This document shows positions 32,355 to 43,323 of a stretch of DNA of 64,000 nt, piece after piece. The stretch covers positions 1 to 64,000 of the forward strand of contig JBBHKE010000958.1 in the NCBI GenBank assembly GCA_037447655.1, read 5' to 3'. The DNA is from Zygnema cylindricum (lineage: Eukaryota; Streptophyta; Zygnematophyceae; Zygnematales; Zygnemataceae). The notes under the pieces were generated by a model that was given only the letters and a program-made list of their open reading frames with translations, ran no database searches and was not told the DNA's origin. The position numbers and the translations under genes were made by a program. Position 1 is the stretch's first letter, and each line of letters starts with the position of its first letter.

Positions 32355-33385
32355 AGGTCCTCAGAATAGACAGCTTGCAAGTAGCCTCTAGGATAACCCT
32401 AACCCCTTCGTGTTTCAGGAAGAATAACTACCTTCCTGGCAGAGAAAAACATCCACCACTTGCACCCTTGTAAAGGGAAGACTCCTCTGAGTCGATAGCA
32501 AAAACAATCTCGGAATTTGCTCCCCTGAGGAGTAAGTTATGGAGGATCAAAGTTGAGCTTTTGTACAGAAGCTCTTTGGGAGAGAAGGTCCTATCTACCA
32601 AATTTTTCTAAGTCCTATCTCTCTCTAAAACTCTATCTACTGACGTATGGCACCACTCATATTAGTGTACCGTACAGAAAGGTACAAGTGCTTGTGTACT
32701 TTATGTACGAACATTGTACGACATGACTAAAATGTTAACACGTGTCTTATCTGGATTCGTTTCCGTAATCCCTAGAGATGCCGAAATGCAATGTTGTGGT
32801 GCCACGTGTCATCCGATGTGACGGCGACTGTAAACCGCCAAAATCTTCTTCTGCGATCTCAGCATTCTTTTCGGCCGTCCGATTGAATGTTGATTTCAAT
32901 CATTACTGTCATAAATATTTCCGAGGTATTTGTTTCGCTATAGAAACAAATGTGCGGTACTTATGTCTTCTCCGTGCTCGTATTCCTTACTTTTCATAAC
33001 AGACTATATGTATCCCGTATATAGTTGTCGTTAAATGAATTAGTCTATATGTTAACGTTTATATATTTGTTAAACCCTATATCGTCTACCACTAATCCTA
33101 GACTAAATGGATGAGGCTACCGGCTACTAGCGATATTACGTGTTCGTAGGTACCAGGATCAAATCCTTTAACCGACAGCTCTCCTTCTAGTAAATCGACT
33201 ACTTTACTACCATATAAATCTCTGGATAGCATAGGCTGCCATGGCACTAGCTTCCTCTCCAACTTCTTAGTGACTGCAACAAGTGTGGGAGTTGGAGAGA
33301 GAAGTTAGAGACAGACTGCCTCTGCTTCTTTTTCTACACATTATTTTAGACCTATAAAATATTAAAAGAACCATCAATTTCTACA
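32335..33385 (-). repeat. L6, 5' LTR of E5
   Basis: 1051 bp, TGCAACTCTGAGACC to TTTCTACA. CACGTG at 32739-32744 and 32803-32808. B-box-like GGATCAAATCC at 33156-33166. Confidence 0.92.
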
Positions 33386-33390
33386 TCTCT

Positions 33391-34126
33391 CACCTCTCAT
33401 CCAATATAATCATGTGATGGTTGTTCACTTGGCAAGATCCATAAATCGCCATTTCCACAAAAAACTAACCACAGATCGGAAAGAGTTTTGCAGCTAATAC
33501 ATTCTGATGTTCTCGGTCCTTAACAAGTGGCTTCGGCTAGAGGCTTCCACTATATGGTCTCATTTACAGATGAGTACTCCAGGTACACTAAAGTTTATTT
33601 CATGCAACATAAAAGTGAAGTGTTTACTCACTTCAAACACTACAAAGCATGGGCGGAAAAGCTTCATGGAGTTCTATTATTGGCGTTGAGATCGGACAAC
33701 ATGGGAGAATACACGTCAAAGGAATTCGAAAAATATCTCCTTCAAGAACAAATCAGTCACAACCTTACACTTCCATATATACCGGAACATAATGGTGTTT
33801 CTGAGAGATTAAATAGGACATTGACAGAGAGTGCTAGGTCCATGCTTGCATATAAACGGCTTGATTTGAATTTCTTTGCTGAAGCACCTAACAATGTTGT
33901 TTATATTAAAACTAGAATTACTTTTAGATCTGTTAGCACTACACCTTATGATCTTTGGACAGGAGAAAAACCTGATGTAAGTCACTTTAAGATCTTAGGC
34001 AGCAAGTGTTTTATTTTAGATACTTCACAGGATAGATGGAAAATGGAGGCTAAAGGCCTACCTGGGATTTTCATGGGGTATGATGATAATGCGAAAGGCT
34101 ATAGAGTTTTTGTATTTGAGAAATAG
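33391..34126 (+). pseudogene. copia integrase of E4
   Basis: It resumes after E5 with a decayed zinc-binding end, then VASARGFHYMVSFTDEYSRYT, YKAWAEKLH, ALRSDNMGEYTSKEF (Gly to Met in the DNGGE box), PEHNGVSERLNRTLTESARS, TTPYDLWTGEKPDVSHFKI and GIFMGYDDNAKGYRVF. The first catalytic Asp block (LIHSDVLGP) is in another frame just upstream. It ends at a TAG. Confidence 0.9.
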
Positions 34127-35240
34127 AAAGTAATTATCTCTAGGAATATCCACATTAAAGATGAACAGGATTTGGTTGACCTTTTCAAAGTGCCAAATCA
34201 ACCGGCAAAGAAAAAGCAAGTGTATGTCATTTTTCACCATACGCAGCGTGTCTACTTTCCACCGGCAAGTGGGGCACCTCTTCCTTCAGTTCCTCTGGTG
34301 CCCTAACAAGATGCTTCACCACAAGCTACACCTCAGGTGGAAGGAATTGCTACACACTCAGTACCAGCTCAAGTTACGGTTTAAACAAAACAAAAAAATC
34401 AGAGGTTGCCGACAATTTCAGCCTCAAAATTTCCAGGGGGAAAGAGATCTAGCAGCCGTCTGCAAGCAAGCTCTCACTTTGCTTTTTTCTGCAGCTACAG
34501 AGGAGCCTCTAACGATCTAGGAGGCCTTCTCATCACCTGAGAGAAATCAGTGGATCGAGGCAACAAACGATGAAATGAAGTCTATTATGGAGGCACAAAC
34601 ACGAAGCTGTTGGATCTTCGTTCAGGCAGAAAAGCCATCGGCAGCAAATGGTTATTTAAGATGAAGCTGATCCCGAACAACACCATTGAAAGGTATAAGG
34701 CTAGACAAGTGGCCAGGGGGTACAATCAAAAAGAAGGTATTGATTTTGAAGAAACCTTCTCTTTAGTTGTTAGATTTCCCACTGTCAGAATATTGTTAAG
34801 TCTAGCGGCTATAGAGCATATCGAAATATAACAAATGGATGTTAAAAATGCTTTCTTGCATGGAGAGTTAGATGAGGCCATTTAGATGAAACAACCTGAT
34901 ATCTATGTAGAAAACGGAAAAGAGCAATTGGTGTGTAAACTGATGAAATATTTGTATGGGTTGAAACAAGCCTCGAGACAATGGAATTTGAAGTTAGATG
35001 AATTTTTGATTGGGCTAGGTTTTAAGAGAATTAGCTCATATCATTCTGTATATGTTCTACAAGGGGAGGATGGGATAATTTACATAGCGGTATATGTCGA
35101 TGACTTATCATTAATAAGTAAGGCAATGGATGAAATAAACCGCATTAAAGCGGCTTTAAGGTCCAAGTTTAAGAGACCTTGGTGAGGCCAAGTATATCTT
35201 AGGTATACAAGTAGAAAGAGACAAAAACAAAAGGCTGATT
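34127..35240 (+). pseudogene. copia reverse transcriptase of E4
   Basis: Motifs: [50 protein letters not shown], a stop, MDVKNAFLHGELDEA, a stop, YLYGLKQASRQWNLKLDEF and the intact box IAVYVDDLSLI. The linker between integrase and RT (34127-34500) is frame-shifted. A frameshift near 35180 (SKFKRPW then LGEAKYILGIQVERD) precedes RNase H. Confidence 0.9.
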
Positions 35241-36072
35241 ATGTTGACTCAGAAAGAAGCGATAGGTAACATGCTGGAAAGATTTGAAATGAAAGATGTG
35301 AAAGGATCCGTAACTCCCAAAGAATTCGTGCAAAAATTGGAAGGAATTGATACAGTTTTAGGCATAATGGTTGGTGAGAGTCTAAAGACAGGGGAGGAAG
35401 AGTTTATGGCTTCAAAGCCATATAGACAAGTAGTTGGAATTCTAATATATTTTATATATTGTACGAGACCCGACATTGCAACAGTTGTGGGAGTCTTGAG
35501 TAGAAGTTTGAAGAATCCTAAAAAGGCATATTGGGAAGCAACAAAAAGGGTGTTGAGATATCTTGCAGGTACTCGAAATCTTAAGCTTGTACTCGGAGGA
35601 TGATAGGTGAAAATACAAACGTGGAGCGATGCTAGCTTTGGAGACATGCCAAGCCGGAAATCTACGACCGGCTTTATTTTGAAAATTGGAGATGGAACTT
35701 GCTGCTGGAGTATCAAATTACAAAAGGTTACAGCTCAATCCACAATGGAGTCAGAATATATGGCACTCGCTTCCACTCTCAAGGAGCTCGTATGGGTCAA
35801 GTCCATTTTCTAGAACTTGGGTATATGTAAACTGATCCTCAAGCTATGTGGTGTGACAACCAGGCAGCCGTTGCAATTTCCTCTAACCCCAGCTATCACT
35901 TTAAGAGAAAACACATGGATGTTAGACTTCACTTTTTTAGATAAAAAATACTTGCAAAAGTTTTAAATTGTGTTATTTACCGGACGAGATGATGGTGGCT
36001 GACATGTTAACAAAAACCCTCCCTGCTCCTAAGTTACAATTTTGCGGAGATGCTATTAGACTAAGTGAGTAA
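35241..36072 (+). pseudogene. copia RNase H of E4
   Basis: Motifs: MLTQKEAIGNMLERFEM, YRQVVGILIYFIYCTRPDIAT, WEATKRVLRYLAGT, a stop at 35601, TWSDASFGDMPSRKSTTGF, STMESEYMALASTLKELVWV, then CDNQAAVAISSNP and DMLTKTLPAPK, ending at a TAA at 36070. Acidic active-site residues are in place. Two frame breaks are present. Confidence 0.9.
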
Positions 36073-36083
36073 CTGAGTCTAAA

Positions 36084-36095
36084 TATTTAGGGGAA
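36084..36095 (+). other. polypurine tract of E4
   Basis: TATTTAGGGGAA precedes the TGTTG start of the 3' LTR. It is a short purine tract. Confidence 0.65.
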
Positions 36096-37104
36096 TGTTG
36101 TAATTTAGAAATCTTTATTTCAGTAGATAGGGCAAAAATAAGTTATAATATTTTTTAAGGAGTATGCTGTAATAATTACTTTAATTAGTGTTACAGTAGC
36201 AAAGTACAATGGAGCATATTGTAATTTTACAGGGACACGTGTCGGCAAGAGAAAGTATGCAAGTTTTACGGAGTGGCGCCAACTGTCAGCCACACGCGTC
36301 ACACAGTTGAGGATTTGATTCACAAGATCGGATGAACGGAATCTGAACCGGGTATTCCAGAAATATATTGTAGGGTTCGAAGGTACCATCATCGATTGAA
36401 TTTGTTCCAACAGACGTAATTCACGTGGGACCACAAGCGTGATTCACGAGGGACCACAAGCTTGATTCACGTGGGACCACAAGTGACGAAGCACTCAGGT
36501 GCTTCGTACTACGCGACCACATCGGCTGGACTTTAGCGACTACCGCTGACTAAGCATCTGGAACATTTTGTGTACGGTTTGATATCTAGAAATATCTGAA
36601 TAAACATTGTTTTGTGGTTTAGTCTAATAAAAAATAGTGTTCCATTAATTAGGTTGGAAAATAGTGATTAGGGTTTTTGAGGTATTAACGGTACAATAAC
36701 GTACAGGTAGGATACTTTGTCGTTAATCAGGGTAATAACCGCAGTAACAGTAACCCAAATTAGTGTAGACCAGTAGATACACAGTGTGAGCATATAACTT
36801 AGGACTTAGCCAAATTTGTAATATCCAAGTATGGGATAATGACATTTTAAGGGCAGTTTTTGGGAAACTTCTAGGAGTCATATCTTATGGTTTTCGAAGT
36901 CATTTGGGCTCCAAATTTGGGAATTGTCGGTTTACTCTAATTTGTAATAATATGAGAAATATGAGGCATATTGGCTTTTTGAGTCAAATTTTGTGTAAGC
37001 TGAAAGTTGGTTGTTGAGTAGGTGCTTGATAGCTTTTGCTGTTTTCCATATCTACTTCCACTACTATTGCTGGTCCTCCTCCTCCAACTGTGGTTGTAGA
37101 ACAA
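36096..37104 (+). repeat. 3' LTR of E4
   Basis: It aligns with 27652-28666 to its end, including the gag-start region (here the ATG is mutated to ATA: CCATATCTACTTCC). It ends at GTAGAACAA, after which similarity stops, which fixes the LTR end independently. Confidence 0.88.
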
Positions 37105-37331
37105 ATACTAAAACTATTAAAACAAATAAAAATGCATAATCCCACATGTGACAAGTTTTCAAAAAAAATTGACGATTGACAGAAAGACTGGGCTATTTGT
37201 TTTTATCCGCATGCACCTTCTACGGTTTTTTTTTTGCAAAGGTCTCGATGTTGCAGTGTCATTTCACGCAAAGTTGAAAAAGTTGCGAATGTGTAAAATT
37301 TGTGAAGTCTTGGCGGTCGGACAGAAGAAGT
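37105..37331. other. spacer, nothing recognised
   Basis: AT-rich sequence between E4 and the gag-protease gene. No open frame with motifs and no repeat with other parts of the window is seen. Confidence 0.5.
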
Positions 37332-38192
37332 TTAAGCAAAGGCATTTTGTACAGCCACAACTGCAAGGTTTATTGTGCATGAGAGACAAGCAAGCGAACA
37401 TGCATCACAACCATCAAAGTCATGCTCACAAACATATATACCAAAGAAAATAAACATGATAAGACAAATAATATATAAACCATGAGAAGGTATCAAGGTG
37501 AAAATGACCCAAAGAGAGAACGGGAAGAAAACTCCCCTATAGTGAAGTGGACCCAATAATTCCCCCCCCCCCAAACTCCTTAGCCTGTGGAGGAGCAGGC
37601 CAACACAACCGAGAGAGAGAGCATGGAACAGGTTGAAAGATAATGGAGAAGCTAGGCACTCCATGTGGAACCCCTGATCACCACCACCTGTACATGTATA
37701 CACCCTCTGCAAACTCAACATCTCGTTAGTATCAATGTTAACCACAAGGAGGATGTGTGAAGAGCCATTGGTGTCAAATGTATCCAAGAGATGAGGCGAG
37801 TCGAGAAGAGGATCGGGCTCTCTGGTAATTTCCGGCAATGATGCGGTGTCTTGAAATAACATTTCTAGGAAATGCATGTCGCAATTGTCTTCCTTAAGGT
37901 TGATACTCGAAAATGCAGGGAGAGTAAAAGCCAAATGAGCCATAGTGGGCAACGGTTTGCATGCAGAAACAAGAGAAAGGCAAAATTTGCGTTTCAGAAA
38001 GTTAGAGGGATGGTAGGAGAAGGTTGGATCATGTATATCTACGCCTCCACCAATTCGGAAGATAACATCCTGTCCCACTAAGCATTTCGTAATCTTTGCA
38101 TTTTGTAACCAATGCTCGTGCAAAAATTTCCACGCACTCACTCTCAGTTCCGTTTTGGAATCGAAAGACGAGGGGGTCCTTGGTGATTCCAA
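37332..38192 (-). pseudogene. C-terminal part of a gag-protease polyprotein
   Basis: The first third continues the retropepsin-like domain, ending KCLVGQDVIFRIGGGVDI and HDPTFSYHP. This resembles the family pattern in which a DVLVG-type strand and a YRPGW-like end follow the DxGAKPM site. The rest is hydrophobic or low in motif content (VCEHDFDGCDACSLACLSC near the end) and may not be coding. The frame differs from the protease N-terminal half on its right, so the domain is frameshifted. Confidence 0.55.
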
Positions 38193-38832
38193 GCACCAGC
38201 TATGTGGTACTGGCTAAAGTGAGAAGCCGAGTACCTGTGGCTTGAAGCTTGTGCGCTGTTAGACCAAGCTTGAGCGCAAATTTGGATCCGACGTTCATGG
38301 GTTTGGCCCCGATGTCCATGAGAGGGAGAGAAGGAGCAACACCATTAACTGAGAAGGACTTTTGAGAATTGTCTAAGAAGCTGATATGTGGGTCAAGGTC
38401 ACGGCCCTCATTCGTTGTAACCTGTTGAAGAACTGAAAGACTACGGTTGAGCTGCAACATCCTGAAAGCGGCATCTGCAGCGACGTCGCTAATTAAAAGG
38501 GAGGCTTTATGAACCTCATGAATAAGAGGAGAGGCTTTAACATCATCTATCATGGTTGAAAGGTTGTTTTGCCGTTCTTTGACTCGATACACATCATGGA
38601 TGGTTGTATCGAGGATGGTGAGAGGTTCAACCACAATGGAAGAAGCGGTGTCTGGTAGAGAAAGGAGAGATTCTTTCTCGAACGAAAGTGGAATAAGGGA
38701 ATTCGGAAATTTACCGTCCTGATTGTGATCAGGCAAGCCCTTATTGAAAGTAGCTCTCTGTTGTTGGACGGTAGAAAAATCTTGGAGGATTCGGCTGGCC
38801 AACGATGGCATGTGGACGACTGTCCTCACCAT
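38193..38832 (-). pseudogene. retropepsin-like protease region of the gag-protease element
   Basis: A 210-residue open stretch. The N-terminal two thirds have no recognised domain. Near the C-terminus SLPLMDIGAKPMNVG then SKFALKLGL is a retroviral-type aspartic protease site: catalytic Asp with Ile where Ser/Thr is normal, followed by GAKPM. The substitution D-I-G suggests loss of activity. It lies in the same frame as the knuckles, separated by stops near 38840. Confidence 0.72.
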
Positions 38833-38847
38833 CTCCGTGAATTAGGG

Positions 38848-39170
38848 TTATATTTTGGCCATAAAGGCAACAAATTGCTCCTTCATCATGGCGGCCATAA
38901 TGACTTGCAACTCGGCCTTTTCCTTCTGTTGTCGAGAGATCTTAGGTGGAGTCGCCTCTTTCTCGGTCTCTGTAAAAAGAGTGACCGGCTTTGCTGAACG
39001 AGCAGGCTGATTCTGATACGAGAAATTATGGTCATTAACGTGGCAATGGTGGACGTAGTGTCCCCTCTGTTGGCAATAAGTGCATGTGGCCGACTTGTTT
39101 GGGCACATGCGGGCATCGTGCCCCGTGTTTCCACAATCGAAACACAACAGTCTTCGAAATTAAATGTTGG
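38848..39170 (-). pseudogene. double zinc knuckle of the gag-protease element
   Basis: Two intact CX2CX4HX4C motifs, CFDCGNTGHDARMC and CTYCQQRGHYVHHC, stand seven residues apart. They are followed by a Lys/Glu-rich region (SRQQKEKAELQV). Paired knuckles bind nucleic acid and mark the end of a gag-type nucleocapsid. The frame is shifted by one relative to the capsid part on the right. Confidence 0.87.
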
Positions 39171-40328
39171 GTTTCCTATGGTCGACATCTTTGGAGGCCT
39201 ATTATTGGGCCATGGGCTGCTTGGTGGAGAAAGTGGGGAAGCGACTTCTAAACGATCATGAGCTTCCCACCAACATGATTGCATCTCATATTCCAACGCA
39301 TATTGAGCCGCTTGATCAAATGTAAATTTCAGACCGTAAGTCTGAGTGAGATGAATTTGTATAAAACGTTTAGATTGATCTGGAAACGATCCAACAAATT
39401 TTTGAACAGCTTTTGCATCGGACATTAGGTTTGGTAAATCTTCTCGCAGAGTCTTCATGCGAGTACATATAGCAGGGGCAGTTTCACCTGGTGTACGCGT
39501 GAAATTCATCAATTCTTTCACCTAATTAGGGTTTTGCATCTGATACTCGACTTCTAAGAAATCGAACATAACAAAAAGTGGATCCTGCAACGGAATTCTC
39601 ATCCATGGTTGTGCTGGGACAGAAGCACAAGGGTCCACGGCATATTGGCGAGGAATTTCTAGGATTGCGGGAATAAAGACAATACCTTGGGCATCTTAGA
39701 CCTAGGGAAATGCGACGTGGTATAGAATATCCGCTTGACCTATGACCTCTGGTGTACCAGCAAAAGGAGGGGAAAATTTTGTCATCGCAAGTATAGCATC
39801 ATATTTGCGAGAATACAATGTAAGAGTCAACCCTCTAAGGTACCGACCAAGAAAAGAGAATGCTAAAGGAAGATCAAATCGATCTTGATAACGAAATGCT
39901 AAGTCACGCATTTCCGTATGATAAAGCATACGCAAATGGGATAAAGACATGGTGTCTTTTATTCCCAAAAAGCAAAATTGTATCTTCTCCATGCCTCCCT
40001 ATGAAGAGGAAGCCATGTTGTCAAAGGAAAAATGCGCCGGTGGTTCCAAATTTGGACTAATCGGAAACTAAAATTTGAGAGGATGAGAAAAGATTTCTTT
40101 TGAAAAGTCTCTTTTCGTTCTATCTAGGTATGACCTAGAGGAAACCGATGATAATGATGAGACTGTGGTCAATACTGACCGATTTGACAAAGATCTAGGG
40201 GCTCCAACCGAAAATGGTGCTTCCGTAGACTCAGGGAAACTTGAAAGATCTGACTGCGGTGGATGGAAAATTGTCCCGTCGCGGGTAGATCCGAATTGAT
40301 AACGTAAGTTATCCCAATCTGTGGGCAT
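39171..40328 (-). pseudogene. gag capsid-like region of the gag-protease element
   Basis: From MPTDWDNLRYQFG (40328) one frame runs with only a few stops (40066, 39993, about 39705-39697, 39522) through CFLGIKDTMSLSHLRM, FSPPFAGTPEVIGQADILYH, WMRIPLQDPLFVMFDFLEVE, ELMNFTRTPGETAPAICTRM and KFVGSFPDQSKRFIQIHL to ALEYEMQSCW. The pattern (charged helices, TPGE.P...R) resembles retrotransposon gag. No RT, RNase H or integrase was found within 3 kb on either side. It could be a non-autonomous gag-protease element or an ancient domesticated gag. No LTRs were identified. Confidence 0.65.
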
Positions 40329-41000
40329 AAACGAAGAGAAAACCCTCGATTATAACTAGAATTTTCGGAAACACCTAACCGAGGTGCGTCAAATGACAGG
40401 CCAATCCACACAAAACAAGTCAACACACGAAGTCTTTAGCAAGACCTGGTGGTCAGATATAGCAAAAAGTCGGAATACCAAAACCTCTACCCTGCAAATA
40501 ATGGGGCAAGGCCGAAGGGCTAGATCTATTAAAAGAAACGGAGAACTATCGAGGCACCTTTTGGTGTAGATCTACAGCGGCATAGACGGAAAAGTGTCTA
40601 AATAGTGCCACCCATGGCAAGATCTATGAAAGAAAATACAATATTGATAGTTACATGGAAACCTCAAGGCCACTCACAGCCAGATAACATGCAAGGAAAG
40701 CAAGGAAAATGCAAATGCTCAGAAAGAAAGGTTCGTAATAGAACCAATCCACAGCGAACCCCTACACGAGTGTCCAAATAACAAAAGAACGCTGCTGCAC
40801 CCGCAAGGCATTGTGATACTTATAGAACACCTTAAATAATGTGGTGATTATCAAATGTGAGCCGCGGCTGATCGTCACAGTCGGACTTTGCAGAGCGCCA
40901 AAGCGTGATTCCGCACCACACTCCGAATAACCGTGCCGAAAACCACAACCCAACACCTAGGCGATTAATATCCTGCTAGGGTATGCGTATCAACGCTATG
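40329..41000. other. upstream region of the gag-protease gene
   Basis: No protein is recognised. On the minus strand CTATAAGTATCAC near 40812-40825 is TATA-like, and a TGACG word lies about 50 bp further upstream (about 40872-40880). This could be the promoter for the minus-strand gag-protease gene, although no LTR was found to confirm it. Confidence 0.4.
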
Positions 41001-42309
41001 CCATGCTATACCCAACTAAAAAGCAATGATAATTATAGGTTATAATATGTGCAACTCTAATATATTGAATATATATTTTTATTTTGCTAGGTTTTTTTTG
41101 AATGATTAAATTTGGAATGGGTAAAAGAGAGAGAATATCAAATCCACCACAAACCAAACATCAACTAGCTAGCAAAGGAATTTGCAACAAGGGAAAGAGA
41201 GATAATGAATATTGAGCACACTTTAAGGTGAGACACAAATTAAGGTGGAATTAGGAAAAAAGGATTCCCAAACCCTAATTCCACGCTGTAAAAACCAAAA
41301 ATATGCGACCAAGGAATGGTAATATGATGACCTAGGGTTAAGGATTCCAAAAAATAAACCCTAAATCCGTACAAACCCTAAATCTGCGGCCCAAACCCTA
41401 AATCTGCAGCCAAACCCTAATTCCGCAGATTAACCCTAAAATCTGACCCAAATTCAGACCTTAATCTGCAGCTCAGAAAAAGTGTGGTAACAATATAGGA
41501 GACAAATATTGAAGCAAGAAAAAAGAAGACAAAAAACAAAAACAATATGTGTTTTTTTTTTTTATAAAGTAAAATTTATAAATTTAATTATTTTTATATT
41601 TTTTTTTTCAAAAGCAAATCTGAAAGCGAAAGCAAAAATGGATAAAAAATAGGAGGAAAACTCGTAGAAAGATAAAGTCGGATCAAAAGGAAAAAACCAA
41701 ATCAAAAATAGGTGGAAGAAAATTTAGAAATGGAAAGATGGATTTTATATTGAAAATAATGTATTTTTATATTTTTTTTCCTTTCTATTTTTGTTCTCAC
41801 ACCAAATTGAGAAGAAAAACTGAAAATGAAAGGTAAATTGGAAATAAAATAGAAAGATCAAACCAAGAAACAAACCTGAAAATGAAAGGTGATTTTTTTT
41901 TTTTTATAAAATAAAATATATATTTTTGATAATTTAATTTTTAAAAAAATAGACTTTTTTGAAAAGTTTTTTCGGACAAGAATACTAAGCCACGAGGTAA
42001 CCACTAGGCTCTCGGGTCTTCAACGTATTCTTTACAAGAGTTATCTCAACGGAAAGAAACGAAGCAAAATATACACTTCCAACCAAACCAAAAAAATTGG
42101 ATTCGGTAAAAAGGGCACTTTAACAAGACAACCGAAATGCCACACAAACAAATACACTCAAACCAACCGTCCAGCTGTCCAGAGAACGTCACAGCCTAAT
42201 ACAAGATGCCACGCCTCAAGCCTCCACTCCACCAATCGCCAACAAGACAAATTTGGAGGGATACCTTCCGGACTTGGCCGAAGCCGTGTGGATTAAAACA
42301 AGGCAAAAC
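41001..42309. other. low-complexity AT-rich spacer
   Basis: No genes. It contains the telobox cluster (41270-41440), then poly-A/poly-T rich blocks at 41530-41970 in which words such as AAAATGAAAGGT and runs of T followed by ATAAA recur. It is the left flank of gypsy element E10. Confidence 0.6.
41270..41440. repeat. telobox cluster, AAACCCTAA units
   Basis: AAACCCTAA occurs at 41270-41278, 41356-41364, 41373-41381, 41393-41401 and 41412-41420, plus AACCCTAA near 41432. From 41356 on, the spacing is about 17-20 bp with AATCTGC(G/A)G(C)C between, so it is a short degenerate tandem array rather than true telomere repeat. Confidence 0.85.
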
Positions 42310-43277
42310 TATAATAGGATTTCTAACCTCTCATTAAATCCCATTACTACAACCAATTTCAACCACGCATTGGAAAATACACATCCACATTGAAAAACAC
42401 TCACATAAGGATAAACTTTAAATTAGAAGAAGCTTTTGTCCACATAACATTAGCTTGGTCTCTTACCCTCGTGGCTCAACCCTTCTTATTAAAGTATTTT
42501 CCACTGCTCTCCACTCTTAATAATTATATCTCTTAACTACTAAAACACTATTTAGTTTGTAAGAGATTTCAGTGCCAAAATGCCAATGCTCCAATTGGTT
42601 TTAATCGCTCAAGACCAAGATCAGTCAGAATTTCCACAAAATTTTCCAAAGGAAAAGATGTTAACTCTCCTCTTAGACTTCACTATTTATCCATCATCGC
42701 CCTAGACCAGCCAGGCCAGAGTCAACGCTCCGTTGAACAGGTTTTACTTGGGCCAATCATTGATCAGCAAGGACTTAGACTGACCAATGCAAAAACGTGT
42801 GAAATCTCTTTCTAACTACGTAGCATTAACCAACCAATCAAACGCTATATTTCACTACATAACATAACATTTACGTGCAAAATTGCGCGCCAAACGAAAC
42901 ACGACTTCGCGCGAACGTGCGTCGCAAATTTCGCACGCGAAACTACCTACGAAATTCCATAAAGTGGAAGTGACGTTTCGTACTAAAATTGTACGAAACA
43001 AACCATCGTGCGCACTAAACGACTAAATGTTTCATTAGTACTTTATTAAACGTACACGCAAAATTTCAGTACTAATTTGACCCTCAACCCGTTTCAATGA
43101 TACCCACTTGTTAGTTTGACCCCGCGCTGTCACCTAAATACACGCATTGCTATTTCTTTTACATTAAAACTCCAAATCACGTGATTCTTTCGCGGACGTC
43201 TACCAAATTCATAACTTTATATTCCTAACCTTTAAATAACCATTTACTACAAATTTTGATCCACTATTACTGTTACA
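42310..43277 (-). repeat. 3' LTR of E10
   Basis: 968 bp. In sense it starts TGTAACAGTAATAGTGG and ends CCTATTATA. It contains repeated TTCGCGCG/AATTTCGCA(T)GCGAAA words around 42880-42960 that form small inverted repeats. Confidence 0.92.
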
Positions 43278-43291
43278 TCATCCCCTCCTTA
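43278..43291 (-). other. polypurine tract of E10
   Basis: The minus strand reads AAGGAGGGGATGA, then TGTAACAG. Confidence 0.85.
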
Positions 43292-43323
43292 TTTTAAACT
43301 GACCTTAGTTAAAACACATTTCA

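Larger units (their letters stand above)
30102..33385 (-). mobile_element. deletion-derivative copia element E5 (L family), nested in E4
   Basis: Exact target duplication TCTCT (30097-30101 and 33386-33390) defines it as one insertion of 3284 bp. On the minus strand it has a complete 5' LTR (L6), half-tRNA primer site, gag, knuckle, protease remnant and the first part of integrase. It then jumps straight into the middle of the 3' LTR (L5). RT, RNase H, the polypurine tract and about half of the 3' LTR are missing, so the deletion arose after insertion or during the last reverse transcription. Confidence 0.93.
27652..37104 (+). mobile_element. Ty1/copia retrotransposon E4, split by E5
   Basis: The 5' LTR (27652-28666) and 3' LTR (36096-37104) match along their length. 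Between them lie gag, protease and pre-integrase (28608-30101), an insertion (30102-33385), then integrase, RT and RNase H (33391-36072) and a polypurine tract. Removing the insertion and one TCTCT copy rejoins the reading across the pre-integrase domain. Flanking pentamers (CATCA on the left, about ATACT on the right) do not match, so the ends or flanks have changed. Many stops make it inactive. Confidence 0.93.

Noticed and set aside
37332-37800. Membrane protein suggested by hydrophobic stretches
   Set aside because: The stretch follows a frameshifted protease end and is probably out-of-frame or untranslated sequence. Hydrophobicity comes from T-rich antisense composition.
41356-41440. True interstitial telomere from a chromosome fusion
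   Set aside because: The AAACCCTAA words are separated by unrelated spacers and are not head-to-tail heptamers.
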